A stretch of 64,000 nt of DNA from Tolypeutes matacus (GCA_026826555.1 JAKSZT010054215.1:24031765-24095764), one strand, 5' to 3'; shown: positions 12,263 to 25,744, numbered from the stretch's first letter. The notes: generated by a model from the sequence alone, not told the origin. Numbers and translations: made by a program.

Positions 12263-14199
12263 TAAAAATGAAATTTATTCCTCAAGCTTTACTGTATCTA
12301 CAACTTCAGGTGGAAGAGTATACAGTATCTTTGAATAGGTCATTGTTTCTAAAATCAAATGTTCTTAGTGAAACTTCTTGTTGGCCAATTTAGAACTTTT
12401 GTGATATTAGTTTTTGTAATTTCTTATTGAGAAGGTAACTATTACTTTTTTTCCCTAAGTGTCTGAAGCTTAAGTTCATATTAAAAGAAAAATATCATAG
12501 TAACATTAGTACAAAGATAGATGATACATTTTATTTTTCATGTAATCCAGTAAAAGAAAGAAATAAAGTAACTTTCTAGGGCTACAAAGTGACTATTGAT
12601 GGCCAGGATTTGTTTCTCTGCAACCTGAATGTGCTGTGCCTCCTTCCACAAAATAATACCAAGTTCAGTACATTACAGAATTGCCCTGAATTCCAAATGA
12701 TTGCAAGATTTATTGAATTATTTTTGTAGATGTCCAGTGCCACAAGTAAATGCAGCTTTCTTCTTAAAAGAATGGTAGATGTACAGGACACATTGTTGCA
12801 TCCTTCATTGGGTTATGATAATATGAGTGGGTTTAAAGTCCTTCTTGAAATAGCCAGTTTGGCATGATCAAAGGCCACAGGACTTCCTTGCCACTTGAAA
12901 ACTTCATGGGATATGACCCAGTGGCTGTTTGCATCAGTTAAGTTTAACTATTTAAAATAACATTTGTTCCTCCATGTACTGAGTCAAACTAATATTTTTC
13001 CTGATAATAAGAGAAGAAAGTAAATCATTTTATTCCATAATCCAAGAAGAATGTGCCCATTAATTAGAGCAAGGGGTTAAGGGATCACCCCCAAGAGTGG
13101 CCTGTTCTTCCCCTGCCGTGTTGTAAGGTAAAGGGAGACTTGGGGGAATGGGAGAGTGGGAATGTGTTCTAGTCTGTTTTTCGTTTTCGCCATCCGACCC
13201 TAGACAGAGAAGGTGCCCAATCCCTTTTGCCTCACGTTGCGCACCTCTTTCTGTTATTTTACCTTGCCAAGCTCATCAGGTAACTCGGTCATCACATGGT
13301 GCAGAAGCACTTATTTGGAAAATATGGATGGGAAGTTGAGATCTGGGAAAAACTGGTGGGGAAGCAATTACTCTGAAAGTGTGAGGCTTTCAGTTCTGCA
13401 GCTTACTGACATCTCTATTTTAGTGCCATAGCTATGACTCAGAGTTTCCTGTATCTGTCCTACTGAGCCTCAAAATGAAGGGTGCAGGTAGCAAGTCCAT
13501 GCTAATATTCTCACAGGAAGGCTGAAGTTTGAAAGGGTCATTTGCAAGAATCCTTTCCCTAGCATCGGTAAGCAACTCTTGATTAGATAGTTTGATGGTT
13601 TCAGGTTTGTTTCAGGTTGAAGGGCAGGAGCATACTGAGGTTCTGGGGGGGTATTTCCTCCAGGTCATCAAAGGTGTGTCCACACAGGTTAGATGGACTA
13701 GCTGTGAGATAAGAGTGGGTGACAGTGGGTGACAGGTCAGGAAGAGGGGGGATGTAATATGTGCTAGTGGAAAGGAGCTCAGCTAAGGTAATTCTGAAGG
13801 GCCATTAGGAAAGCTTCCATTGTGGGTGGATGGTAGATAGTTGAGAAGTTGACACCTCTTCTTTGGATACTTAGTTTTGAGCAGGAAACAAAGGAGAATG
13901 ACTGGCCTCATGTTGTGAAAAGAAGAGTGTGTTGGAAGCAGATTCTATACCTGCCTTTGTGTTAACTAGTCTTTCAGACTTGTAGCAAAAATCTAAAAGC
14001 CAAAAATTCACTGTGATAAAACTACATAACACTTTCTTTGAGAAAAATATAAAAGGGGTAAATATATTGCATTTGTTGATTAATTTGGGGAGAGTTCCCT
14101 CAGTTATAATATAGAGCCATTCTATTTAGGAAAATTTCCCTCCTCCCACCCCCCCATTTAGAAAGGGCTTCCTTTGTGGTTTCAGCAAAAGTTTATACT

Positions 14200-17100
14200 T
14201 TTTAATAACCTTGTATGTTTCTTGTTTATTTTATGAACTTCTTAAAACGTGGTTTTTCCCATTATATGTTTTAATTGCCTAGGGAATATGTAGAGAAATT
14301 GTCTTTTTTAGTATGATGATTTTATAACCCATAACTTTACAAAAATGTCTTACTATATAGCCTCTGGTAGTTTTTTAGTCTGGAGAATTTCTAGGAAGAT
14401 GATCTTTGACAAATATTGACAATGTTGTCCTTTACAGTATCTTACCAGTGTATTTTCCCTGTTCTAGTACACTGGCAAAGACCTCCAGTAAATTGTAAGA
14501 AGAATAATGGGCATATGGGTTAAAGGTGCCTTTTCCTTACTTGAGCAGAGATGATTCTAGTATTTCGTTATTAAATAAGTTTTTATGGACTTTTAATTGA
14601 TTAAGCAAACTTTCTTAGGCTCCTTGGCTTTTCATCACTTCTTGAGATGAACGTGTGTGTTCATGTATATGTGCATACATATATGTACATATGTATGTAT
14701 CATATGCATTTGTATATATAACATTATATGTGTGTGTCCAAACTAAAACTTGGTGATTTTTAATAAAAAGAGTAGAGTTTAAACTTTAAACATCCTCACA
14801 ACATTTCTGGGCTAGACTCTGTTTTGCCATTTTGTAAAAAGCCTATAATATAAAATGGCAAAGCAGGGTTTATCCTAGAAATTTTATGGCTAAATTCAGT
14901 ATGCTCCATCTTACCTAGGAATTTTGTTTATTTCAGTGTTCTACCTTGAGAGTAGCCTGCCATTGGTCTTTTTTTGAGCTATCTTTGTGTAGTTGAGATC
15001 TTGCCTCTATAGTGCTCGTGTAGGTTGCATTCAGAAAATGTCTTATTTCTTTCTGTGCCCTGGAATAGCTTATGTAATAGAGGAAATCTTGACATTTGGG
15101 AGACTTTGCCTGGAGCTGATGCTTTAGAGCTGTTTTCTTTTGACTAACTTTTCAATTTCTATGTCTTTGTGAGTTGATTATGATTATAGAGCTAGAAAAC
15201 ATCCATTTTTCAGACTTTGTAATTTATTGCATAAAAGTTTACATACAGTTGTCTTACATAAAAAACTATTTATATCTATGATTTTTGTCCAATTATAGCT
15301 TGTAATCTTGTTGATTTGTGTTGTCTCTTGGCTTTTCCAAAAACCCTATTTTGGTTTTATTGATACACATTTTGTTTTGTAAATTTCTTTTTGTGTTTTA
15401 TCAATTCATTCCAATTATCTTTTGTATTTTTACTTTTTCTTGAATTTTTATATTATATGCCTGTGGATTAGTCAGCCAAAGGGGTGCTGATGCAAAATAC
15501 CAGAAATCTGTTGCTTTTATAAAGGGCATTTATTTGGGGTAGAAGCTTACAGTTACCAAGTTATAAAGCATAAGTTACTTCCCTCACCAAAGTCTGTTGC
15601 CACGTGTTGGAGCAAGATGGCTGCAGACATCTGCAAGTGTTCAGGCTTCCTCTTCCCCTTAAGGCTTCATGTCCCAGCTTCTTCCAATGTCAGCTCTAGG
15701 CTGGGATGTCTTGTCTCTCCCGGGGCTCATTCCTCTCCAGGCTCAGCTGCTCTGGCCTCTCCACGAGGTCAGCTGTAGACTATCAGGCTCTCTCTCTTCC
15801 TGGGGTCTCTGCCATGTCTATGGAGCCTTCTCTATTCCTCTGTGTTCTTCTTCTGTGTGTTTACTTCCTGGGGATCCAGCATTAAAATTCCAACTAACTC
15901 TTGTGCCTTGTCATTTTCTCTGTGAGTACCCACCCACCAAGGGGGCGGGGACTCAATGTTCTACTGTCTAAGGGTATCACTAGCCCAGAGGAACAGACCA
16001 GTATTTCTTTTTTGGAATTCATCAATAATATCAAATTGCCACAGCCTGGTTCATTAAATTTTTAGTTTTACTTATTCTAACATGCAATTTAAGGCTATAA
16101 TTCTTCCTTTGACTACTGCTTTGGCTGCATCCTGTAGTCATCATCACTGTTGTCATCATTCATTTCTCTATTGTTTTAAATATCAATTTTGAATTCCTGT
16201 TAGGCCCATGAGTTGTTTAGAAAACTTTTAAAATTTCCATTTATATGGAATATTTTTCATTATGGTAGTAGGATCATGGTTATGTTTTGAATATCTTATT
16301 GCATTTCGGGTGGGAAATATGGTGTGGATATTATTTACTTTGGGGTGATTTAGTGAGATTTTCTTTGTGACATTGTCATATTTTTTGAACATTCTATATG
16401 CATTTGAAAAGAGTGAATACTCTCAATTTTCTCCATTTTAGTATATTTAAAAATTCCTTGCTTATTTTCAATCCACTTACATTAGATTTCTGAGTTTATT
16501 CTAGTCTTACACTTTGATTATGAATTTATCAATTTCTCATGTACTCATTTTTAAAAATATACCTCAAAGCTATGTCATAAATAAATAGAGGTTCATGAAT
16601 ATTCTATATTTCTGGTGGACTGTAAGTTTCATCAATATGAAATATCCCTCCTTTTTAATTAATTTTGCCTAGTATTGGCTTTCATTTGATAGTAATGTTG
16701 TTATATATGCTTACTTTGGGCAGATCTGATCTTAAATGTATTTATTATCATTTTATTTTTCATATTCTAATCTGATTGTTTAACTTGGTGAGCCTGTTAC
16801 ATAGAGTATTTAACTTTAGGATTTTTAGCTGATTGTGACAGCCACTATAACTTAATAAGGAATATAACTTCAAAATAATAAAATAAGCTTACATACAGAG
16901 TCATTAAAATATGTTGAACTTATTTCCCAAGTTTTCTTGTTTAAGTTTCTTCCTACCCTCAACTTGATCACATTTCCTTTGTTTCATTTTCTTTGTTGTT
17001 TTTGCTTTTTAATGGTATGGGAGTTATTCATCTTATTTCTTTCTGCATGAAACTTACTCTTTCAATTACTCTTTCCTCATGAAAATTATTTATATATTTA

Positions 17101-17900
17101 AAATTGCATGCTCCTTTTAAAGTCTAGAGTTGTTTAGTATCTGTCTTTGCTGAACACAAGATAAGCAAGAATCTTGGCACATTTTTAATTCCCAGATTCT
17201 TCTTCTACTCACCCACTTTACCTCCCATGTTAGGATCAGTGTGCTGAATTCCAGATTTTCTTTCTTTATTGCATCAACAAACACCTAGGCTCTACTATAG
17301 AGTTTCCTTGCCTCATTTTACCATTTTCTTTTGCGTGTGAACCATGCCATTCTCACTTTTTTGGGGTTCATTGTGCATCCTTATGTAATTATTTCAGAAG
17401 TATGGGGCTATACATTTTCAGTGTCCTTGCATCATCTAAAATGTATTTATTTCACTTACCTTCTTATATGTAAATTTGGCTACATATAGAATTTAAGTTT
17501 TAAAACCCTTTTAAAAAACCTCTTTTTCCTTTCATTTTTGCCTTCAGCTCCATGGATGTGCAGAGCATTGGAGCATTCCTGGACATACTGCTTTTCCTTG
17601 CAGTCTCCTGGATTGGCTTATCATTCATTTCTTTCCCCCCACAGAGCTAATCCATCTACTTTTATCTTTTAAGGACAATTCAAAATGTCCTGTCCTCTGA
17701 AGGTACTCTTTCTTATTTTCCAGCACTTTTTGGTATGCCTGTCTCTTCTAAGTCCACGTATAGCTACACACACACACACAGTCATTTGTGAGGTGTGGGG
17801 TTGGAGGGAGGGTAAAAGCATATGCTCATTCTACCATCCTGACTCAGCCTCCCTAGGTGGCACTTTAGGCATTTAAATTCTTTTAAATACAGTACTTTAT
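14200..17900 (-). mobile_element. Degenerate L1 LINE (ORF2 region, antisense), split by an LTR-like element
   Basis: The + strand reads as the complement of old L1 ORF2. The order of recognisable words is right: a remnant of the GGTTTTATTGA segment at about 15350, then GGCTGCATCC at about 16125, then CATTTGAAAAGAGTGAATACTC at about 16405. All frames are broken. The 15464-16043 element interrupts it, so the L1 is older. Outer limits are approximate. Confidence 0.65.
15464..16043. mobile_element. LTR-like element, solo, inserted in an L1
   Basis: The element starts TGGATTAGTCAGCC and ends ATTGCCACA. It is flanked by perfect 5-bp duplications GCCTG at 15459-15463 and 16044-16048. It is the same family as 8594-9296 but about 120 bp shorter. 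A 5-bp duplication with TG...CA ends fits class III (ERVL/MaLR) retroviral LTRs. No internal retroviral genes are present. Confidence 0.7.
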
Positions 17901-18224
17901 AAGGAAGGGGCTACTGATATTATCTGCATTTTATAAATTAGAGAGTTGAGAACTTAAGGGCAGCTGAAATATTTATTCTTTTGTCTATATATCCATTGTT
18001 CCACTTGCTAAATTTGTATTATCTTCTGTTTATAAGCAGCAGTGGGTACATGGACGCAAAGACCTCACATCGGAGGCCCTCACAATTGTGGGTGGAAGAA
18101 GGTGGGTATCAGTGCAGCTCGAGGCAAGGGCTGGGTGCAGAGAGCATGGGGAGAGACATCTCTGCATCAGACTGAGGTTTGGGGAGAGACTTCTAGCAGA
18201 AGCAACGTCATTCGGTAAAATTCA

Positions 18225-18320
18225 TGCTGTAAATGTAGGCAGAGGTTGCCTGCTTGGCTCCTGGCATCTAGTATAGTGCTTGGCACCGGATCGACACTAA
18301 AATAAAAAATAATGAATGCA
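18225..18320 (+). repeat. L2 LINE 3' tail
   Basis: CATCTAGTATAGTGCTTGGCACC followed by an ATAAAAAATAATGAATGC end matches the typical L2 terminus (cctggcacatag...aataaat...gaatga). Confidence 0.5.
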
Positions 18321-18384
18321 CAGAGAAAGTTTTCCTCACTCTCACTCTGGCAATCCTTTTGCTACAGTACCTTGTGTTGGGGGC

Positions 18385-18600
18385 TGCACAAGAACTAGTG
18401 TTTCATAGGCGTCATTTCTTTACTCCATACAGCATTGCCACAATCAGGTACAGTTGTCACCTCTCTTCCTCGGATGAAGAGAATGAAGCTAAGGAATGCT
18501 AAGTAGCATGTCCAAGAGGGCTGGGAACGCCGCTCCCTCCGCCTTTCCCTAGGGGTCACACTCCTTAGTGGCACTCCAGTCTGCAGCATCCAGATTACGT
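18385..18600 (-). repeat. MIR SINE remnant
   Basis: Reverse MIR pattern: CATTGCCACAATCAGGTACAG, then GATGAAGAGAATGAAGCTAAG, then AAGTAGCATGTCCAAGAGGG. Diverged. Confidence 0.5.
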
Positions 18601-20239
18601 TTGCCTCAATGTTCATACTCCTTCCTGCCCCAAGTGTGGTATTCCTACTGAGACCAAGGACCCAAGCTAGTGAAGTTTCACAGTCTGCCTCCTACAAGGA
18701 GGGACTAAGAAGCTTAAAGTAGCCAAAGTAGAGGGAAAAAACAAAACCTCGGGAGACCTCAGTCATACCCAAATAGATGGTCATGCTGTGTATGAATTAG
18801 TTTGAAGAGTGTTTTTCTGCTCGACCTATTCACTGGATTCATTTCAGGCACTCAGGTTTGAATGTGGACAGATACTGCCACTTAAAATATTTCAATCAAT
18901 GCAAAGGTTATAAACAAGAAAGGAAACATTTTCTCCCAAACAAGTATAGGGCATATTGCAAATCATCTATAAAAGACAACTCTTTTGCAATTTAACCCTT
19001 ACATACCTATATTCCATCCCTTCCCTCTTCTGTTCTGTGTTCATTATTTCCCTTCCTGGTAACTTGCCTTCAGTGAATATTCTCCTTGCCTGACTCGCCT
19101 AACTTCTTACTGATCTCTATTTTCCTGTAAATAAGTATATTTTATTCCTGTCTTGAGAGACTTCATCTTTCATCCCTTTCTTCGCTCTCTGAGATCTAAT
19201 CAGATCTCCCAGCTCTAGATTTTTCTAGACAGTTGTCATTTGTACTACATGCAACCTCAGAGTGCCCGAAAATCCTCATTTGGGGGATGACCCACATGGA
19301 GGGCAGCACATGTGAAACGAGGAGGATTTGCTGAAGTACCAACTTAAGCTCTTTTCGCTTTCCTCGTTCATTGAACCTTCCTCTCTTTTTAACCTCAGTT
19401 TGGGATTGGGGTGTATATTGGGCTTGCCCTGGGCAAAGCCACATCTTGAGTCATGGGAGAGCTACACCCTGCAGCCCATCCCTCTCTGCGGTGCCCAGGA
19501 TGGGATGCAGGCTCTGTGTGGGAGGTGGCAGCTTCCCTTAGAGCCATTGCAGGTTTCATAAAGAAACTTTGATGCTCACCTTTTAATTGAAAGCTAAAAA
19601 TGCAGAGCTCTTTTCTGCTGCAGATTGACAGGTTGATGTTTGAGCAGTAGCCAAATAACCCAGTTTAGTGAGCGACTGAATTTTGCCTTCTATAAACATT
19701 TAATGAATACACTTTTATTTATGCCAGCTTAAAAAATCCAGCTGCTGATATTTGTGCCCCCCCCCCATAGCTTTTTTTACCTTAATGCCAAAATTAGACT
19801 ATTTAAATATTTTTAAATTTCACAGTGAGCACCTGTGCAGGTGTGAGGGCAATACGGATCCACAGGAGAGTTATGTGCTTGCTGGGGCTGGGGTGTGCTA
19901 CGAGGCTCTGCTTGATTTTCGGTCACTTCTGCCTTTGACTTGAAAAGAAAAGGATCATCAGGGGCAAGAGAGACAAATTTGGTAAACTGGTCTTCGGATC
20001 AGATGGGACTCCTGTTTCTTTCTCTAAACATCTGCTTGACCTTTAGTCGCATGTCCCCAAGGAATTTGTCTCTATGTCAGTTTTAACATTCCACGACTCT
20101 AAGAAGGACACAGACAATAAATCTTAAAGGAATCTGCAGCTTTTAAGCCTATTCCATCGTTGGTGTTCTAAAGGCAGTCCAGATCTCAGTCTCCTTCCTT
20201 AGGTTTAAAAATACATAGGGTTTGCTTTACAGGCATGTT

Positions 20240-21080
20240 AAAGCTCTTGTACTTTTTTATTATGGAAATTTTCAGGAACACAAGGATTAGAGAGGATAGT
20301 AAAATGCACCAGCATATATCCATCATCCAGTTCCAACAGAGGTCAACATTTTTCTGATTTTTTTTTCATAGAGCACCCCCCAATTTATGTTTCTGAAGTA
20401 TTTTTAAGCAAATCCCAGAGCACATGTTATTTTACCCACAAATATTTCAGAATCATCTTTCACAAATAAGTGTCCTCCTTTGCTTTACACCACCAAAATA
20501 CCATTATCACAGCTGGCAACACTATAAAAAATTCTTTAATAACATACATTTTCCCAATTGTGTTATAAATGTCTTTTTTACAGTTGGTATGTTTGAATTT
20601 AAATCCAAACAAGGTCCACACGTTGCATTTCATTAACATAGCTCTTAAGTCTTTTTTAAAATCTATAATTAGTCTCCACCATCCCCCTTCTTTTTTAATA
20701 CCAAAGACTGGGTCATTTTTTTCTATAGACTGTCACATTCTGAATTTGGCTGATTGTTTCCTTGCAGTGTCATTAAACATGTTATTCTATCCCCCATATT
20801 TCCTGTAAACTGATAATTGGATTTGGAGGCTTCCTAGGTTTAGGTTCAGTTTTGGGAGGCAAGACTGCTTCATGGGTGATCTTCTATACATTGTTTTGCT
20901 TTACATCAAGAAATAGCTAATACCTGGTCATTCCACTTTTCATGAGTCTTAGATTGATCAGTGAATTCAGGTGCTGCCAACCTAATCCCTCTATGATAAA
21001 GTTTCCCATCATCTGTCACTTACTGGTTTCGGTATCTGTTGATGATCATTATTCCATTAGAGTTTGCAAAATACTGATAG
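20240..21080. repeat. Old mammalian L1 (L1M) 3' region
   Basis: Recognised words occur in the right order: TTATTATGGAAATTTTCAGG, AGCAAATCCCAGAGCA, ATACCATTATCACA, TTTTTACAGTTGGTATGTTTG, CCAAACAAGGTCCACACGTT and TTTCCTGTAAACTGATAATT. These belong to a common L1M 3' UTR-type segment. Degenerate. Confidence 0.6.
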
Positions 21081-21299
21081 ACAAGGTAATATAATGAAGT
21101 GTCTTCTCCCTATTAAATCTTATCTGGAGTTTGTTCAACTATAAATCCTCACTTTTGGATCTTTTGACAGTTTTTCTTTATATTTAATATTTTGTCTTTT
21201 GACTGGATGTTTAGAATGCTTTGTAAATCTAACTCACTTCACAAGAAGAGAAAGTGTTTTTACCCCACTCTACTAACTAGTCTTTTGTTTGCGTTTTCT

Positions 21300-21390
21300 T
21301 GAACACCCATAAATGAAACTTGCTTTATCCTTAGTGCTTAGAACAACAGTTCCTGGAACAAGATAATATTTGCTGAAGGAATGACTTTAC
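21300..21390 (+). repeat. L2 LINE 3' tail
   Basis: TTATCCTTAGTGCTTAGAACA, CAGTTCCTGGAACAAGATAAT and ATTTGCTGAAGGAATGA resemble the L2 terminus. Short and diverged. Confidence 0.45.
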
Positions 21391-23504
21391 AAGCTCTAAT
21401 GTCCTCTGAAGACATCATTTGCTTTCCTAGGTGCATTGGTAAAGGTGCCACCAAGCAACAGTAGCGTAAAACTTGGTTGAACTGTGAAAATCCTCTCAAT
21501 GTGTCATGAATTGTTTACTGCCTTAAGCCACTATTTGCCAGTACAGCAAAGGATGATAAGTTGCAAAAGTTACTGTTGGCACAAGGGGGGAGGATATCCA
21601 ATCCATTAGTGTGTGTGTTTCGATGTGGAGCAGTGTTTACACAATCAGACTGTAGGTCAGTAGATGGCAAAGTATGGGAAGCTGGGCCATCCCAGGTTGT
21701 CCTGACAATTTTATGCCAGGTGCTGAAAAACTTTAGAGAAACTTGACTTTGAATATGTAACATCCCAAAGATCATGTTGGTTCCTGAGGGAAGCAGATCT
21801 TCATCTGTACCACATAAGTGAAACCTGCATGGTTGAACCATTTACTATTTTGAATACACAGATCTTCCTTCAAGTAACACTGAAAATTAAGTGCCCAGTT
21901 TTAGTAGGTTACAAATCAGAACAACCAAAAATATTGGTGGATATGGTTGGTAGTAGTTGGTAATATGAAAATACTTTGCAGCAAATATAAAATTGCTGTG
22001 TGGAAAACACTAAAGGGCTCCACTGTTTCCCTGTAAAATATCTACTGGGTTTGGACAAACTAGACATGTTCAAAGACTCATGCTTAACCAAAGCAGGCTA
22101 GGTGTGACTATTACAAGGCAATTGCAAGCTGTTTTTTACTTAAACAAGTTTAGGTGTCAACAGTGTCTCCAAAAGTAATTAAAAAGATATTGTTGTAGAT
22201 TTTTTTTAAAACCATGCCCTGAGCACTGTATCAGAAAAGAACTTTTACAGGTCACAGTCTCTTATTTAGAACCCGTGGGGCCTTAGAAGTTTCAGAATTC
22301 AGTGGAGTCTGGAGTAGCATCTGGAAATTAAAATAGGTGGTTATTTCTACAATGAACATGAAGTGTCACATCAAGTAGGATAAAAATTAAAAGATTCTAG
22401 ATATCCTCATATCGGTTTAATTCAAGTTTTGTCCCAAAACGAGTTAAAAGTATTCAGAGATTTTGGAATGTCAGAATCAAGGATAAGACATTATAGACCT
22501 TTAAATGAACAAATGCCTAATATTTCTGGGGGAAAGGAAAGGCTAAATAACAAATGCATCAAGTATCATTGTTAATGATTTTTAACCCCTTTTAAATATG
22601 ACTTCTTCATGTTTACATCAGATGTAGGGATTTGAAATAAAGGAAAGACCTATCTTTTATTTGTAAACTGCACAGTTACAGAAAATAAAATTAAAATTAA
22701 AACCATTTTAGAAATGCACCCCCAATCTACAAACACAAGGCCCTTTCATCTGTTTGTCTCCCAAAGCCTGTTTAGTTGAAAGGCTCTCATGAGCTCTCGC
22801 TGAAAGATCTGCTCTTGGTTGGGGAACATGAAAGAGCTGACTTCTAGGGTATGAGAGAGACAGCATCATCAATGCATTCTGCCGTTGTGCTCAATGGAGG
22901 AGACCTTACTATGAAGTTGGTCTTACTGCACAGCACTGCAGGCTCTTTGCCAGTGCTTCTGTAGGTAAAAAAAGAAAGTAAGCTGCAACAGAAAAGTGGG
23001 ATCCAGCAGAGGAATAGTCTATATATTTGCGAAATCTAGCCTTCTCAAAATGATATTTTTAAATGTGCAATAGCAAATTAAAAATAATGGTATAGCCTAC
23101 TTACGGAAAACTAAAATGAAAATCAATCTAGCTTTCATACTTTTAAAATTTGGTTGAGCAATCTTGTCCCTTCCTCTGTATTGCTTTTGAAATATTTGAT
23201 TTCAGTATATTCTATAGAAAGCTCTCAAATATCTGATAAACTCCTGTGGCAGCTTGCACCTGGGCTGTGCATACTCATATATATAATCAGACTATTATTT
23301 ACCTTGGTATAAACAAAGTTCAAGAAATATTTTTGAAATGAAGATAATCTTCATTCTGCCTCTATCTGCTATCTAAAGTTATCTTGTACAGCTCTACTCT
23401 AAGAAATTATTCTCATGTTATTTATAACAAATGTAAGCAAGAGAATTTTCCAAAATAAGAAGTCCTATAATAAGCATCATGATTTGACTTAGATGAGAGA
23501 ATTG
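21391..23504. other. Unique intron sequence, no recognised repeat
   Basis: Holds the CTCF-like motif and a 108-codon minus-strand frame (21515-21841) with no recognised homology. AT-rich, otherwise unremarkable. Confidence 0.5.
21656..21669 (+). promoter_or_regulatory. CTCF-like motif
   Basis: The sequence TCAGTAGATGGCA fits the degenerate core CCASYAGRKGGCR with one mismatch at the first position. It lies in unique sequence. Its orientation is opposite to the motif at 5.85 kb. The match is moderate, so binding is only a possibility. Confidence 0.4.
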
Positions 23505-24310
23505 TAGAGAATGGTTAAAATTGCAGGGTTTTGTTTTTTTTTTAATGGGATTATACCCTATAGGTATCTACTTTTTTTAACTGTAAATCTACCACATTGT
23601 TTCCTATTCATTCATTTATTTACAAAACACTGCTATATTTTCTATTTTTTTTTACCACAACTAAGTTGCCATGCACATTATGCACACACATTTATAATAT
23701 TACACACTTATAAAATTATCTCCTTAGGGTAAAGTCCTAAAATTGAAATTTTGAGGTGAAAGGGCATTTGCTTTTTAAATTTTGCTCTACATGTTAAATT
23801 ACCTTGTAGATAGTTCATACCGGTTTCTCTTTCCAGTAGCTATATATGAGTGAACTTCCTCACTGGCAGCTAAAAGTTTGTCTTATTGTAATTTGCCAAA
23901 CATCTTTTCATAAATTTATTGCCAAATTTATTCTATTTGTAAAGGACTGGATGCTTTGTGCTCTTTGTCTTCTTAGTGGTATATTTAGTTTGTTTTTTTT
24001 TTTTTTTTTCTTATTGCCATCTAAGAGCTTTTTATATATCAAGGACATTTATCTTTCTGTTGCACATTTTTCCCCAGCTCCCCCACCCCTAGGTAATGTT
24101 TTAAAAATCAATTTTGTAATCATGGGTTTCAGTGTCTTTCTTTAATTTTTCCAGATTTAATGTCACAGTTAACAAAGGTCCAGTTTAAAATTAGAAAAAT
24201 ATTTGCTTATATTGTCTTTGATTTTTGTGTGTTTTGTTCTATTTTTGTTTTTTATTTTAGGTTTTCTTATGTTTTTCTCTTGCTTTTATGTATTTTATTT
24301 TTGCATTTAA
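23505..24310. repeat. Old L1M-type LINE remnant
   Basis: Words such as AAATTTTGAGGTGAAAGGGC, AAACATCTTTTCATAAATTTA and AAGAGCTTTTTATATATCAAGG follow the order of L1ME-type 3' segments. It ends in a T-rich, low-complexity stretch. No coding capacity. Confidence 0.5.
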
Positions 24311-25023
24311 ATATATTTTAACATAATGTTTGAAGCAAGGAGCTAATTTTCCCCCTCAAATACTGAACAATTTTTTGTACCATTTTTTGAATAATTTATT
24401 GCTTTTTAAGTAACATCTTCATCATAAATCTCTATATACATACTTTGGTTAGTGCTCAGTTTCACTGATATGCCCACATATTCTGATAGCAGTACCGCTT
24501 TGTTTTACTTTACTTTTTTTTTTTACTTATATGTGTGTGTACGTATGTATTACACACACATATATTTAAAATATGTATTAGATTTTCTCAGCTTAAGTCT
24601 TTGTAAAAATTTGGTATTTTGTTTTCATTTGTATCAAAATCCACTTTAATTTCTGGTCATCAGATTATTTTTATGCAAGTACTTTCCTGGGAAGTATTTG
24701 TGTGAAAGATTAAAGAGTTTGGTTCCTTTAATAAAAAATGATAGATTATTTTGTTCTTTTAGAAGTGTTTGTATTGCTGAATCTTTTCATGATTTTTGTT
24801 AAACTGGCTTGTAAACTGGTTCAGCTAGTCAGTGTCATATGATGAATATCTGATTATATTTAGAATGAGGAATTATGAGGAAACATAAAATGTGTCTTCA
24901 AGGATATTTATGTATTTTTCAAAAAATTGAGTATTTGTGAAAGCAAACACATTACTATAGCCATAAGGAAATGTAAATATTGCAATCCTATTCTAACTTG
25001 GTAAAGTTAGTTGGTTGCTTGTT

Positions 25024-25034
25024 CTATCTTTCTT

Positions 25035-25093
<59 letters not shown>

Positions 25094-25334
25094 GTCTGTC
25101 TGTCTGTCTCTCTGTTTATCTATCTATCTATCCATATTATTTTTTTGACACTGGGCCAGAGATTGATCCCAGAACCTCATATGTGGGAAGCTGGCGCTCA
25201 ACCACTAAGCCACATCGGCTCCCCTGAGTTGGTTTTTCCATTTGTTTTGCTTGTTCTTTTTTTATTTGTTTTTAGGAGGCACTGGGGACGGAATCCAGGA
25301 CCTCCCATGTGGGAAGTGGATGCTCAGCTGCTCC
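25024..25334 (-). mobile_element. Composite armadillo SINE: two tRNA-like units with a (TCTA)n tail
   Basis: Perfect 12-bp target duplications TGGTTGCTTGTT sit at 25012-25023 and 25335-25346. They enclose a (TCTA)n/(TCTG)n tract at about 25026-25132 and a tRNA-like head in reverse (about 25139-25225, ending AAGCCACATCGGCTCCC). A spacer and a second, partial tRNA-like head follow (about 25270-25334, GGAGGCACTGGGGACGGAATC). One duplication around both units indicates a single insertion. Confidence 0.8.
25026..25132 (+). repeat. (TCTA)n/(TCTG)n microsatellite
   Basis: About 14 uninterrupted TCTA units followed by TCTG units. It forms the tail side of the composite SINE. Confidence 0.97.
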
Positions 25335-25744
25335 TGGTTGCTTGTTGTCTTAATATCATCTTTCTCATAAAGATGTGAGACTGCTTATAAAAGTGTGTGT
25401 GACTTTTGAATAAACCAAATGATTGAAGAGCAGTTTACCTAGAAAAGACTTCGTGGAATAAGTGGGTTCTGAATGGAGCTTGAAAAGAGGAATAGTTCAC
25501 TGATTAAGTAGGGAGGTCAGATACCAGAGTGAGGAGAATGTTTCTCTGAAAAGAGCGGAAGCTCTGAAGCTGGCTGTGGTTAGAGATGAGAAGAGAGGGA
25601 AAGACACTCAAGGGAGGTCTTGAGCGCATGATTTAAGGATGAGCATAAGGTGCTTGTTGAAGATTTGAGATGTGAGATTTCCAGGAACAGTGTGAGTTCC
25701 AAAGATACAGTAAGTGTAGAAGCAAGTGACACAATTTGGTTATT

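Larger units (their letters stand above)
10548..14199. other. Unique intron sequence with one MIR and one G-quadruplex motif
   Basis: Apart from the features listed separately, 11050-11350 is C/T-rich with short open frames of no recognisable product. A 10-bp tandem AGTGGGTGAC lies near 13715-13734. Nothing else supported. Confidence 0.5.

Noticed and set aside
25026..25132. Regular short repeat array, possible CRISPR-like pattern
   Set aside because: It is a 4-bp microsatellite without spacers, in a mammalian genome.
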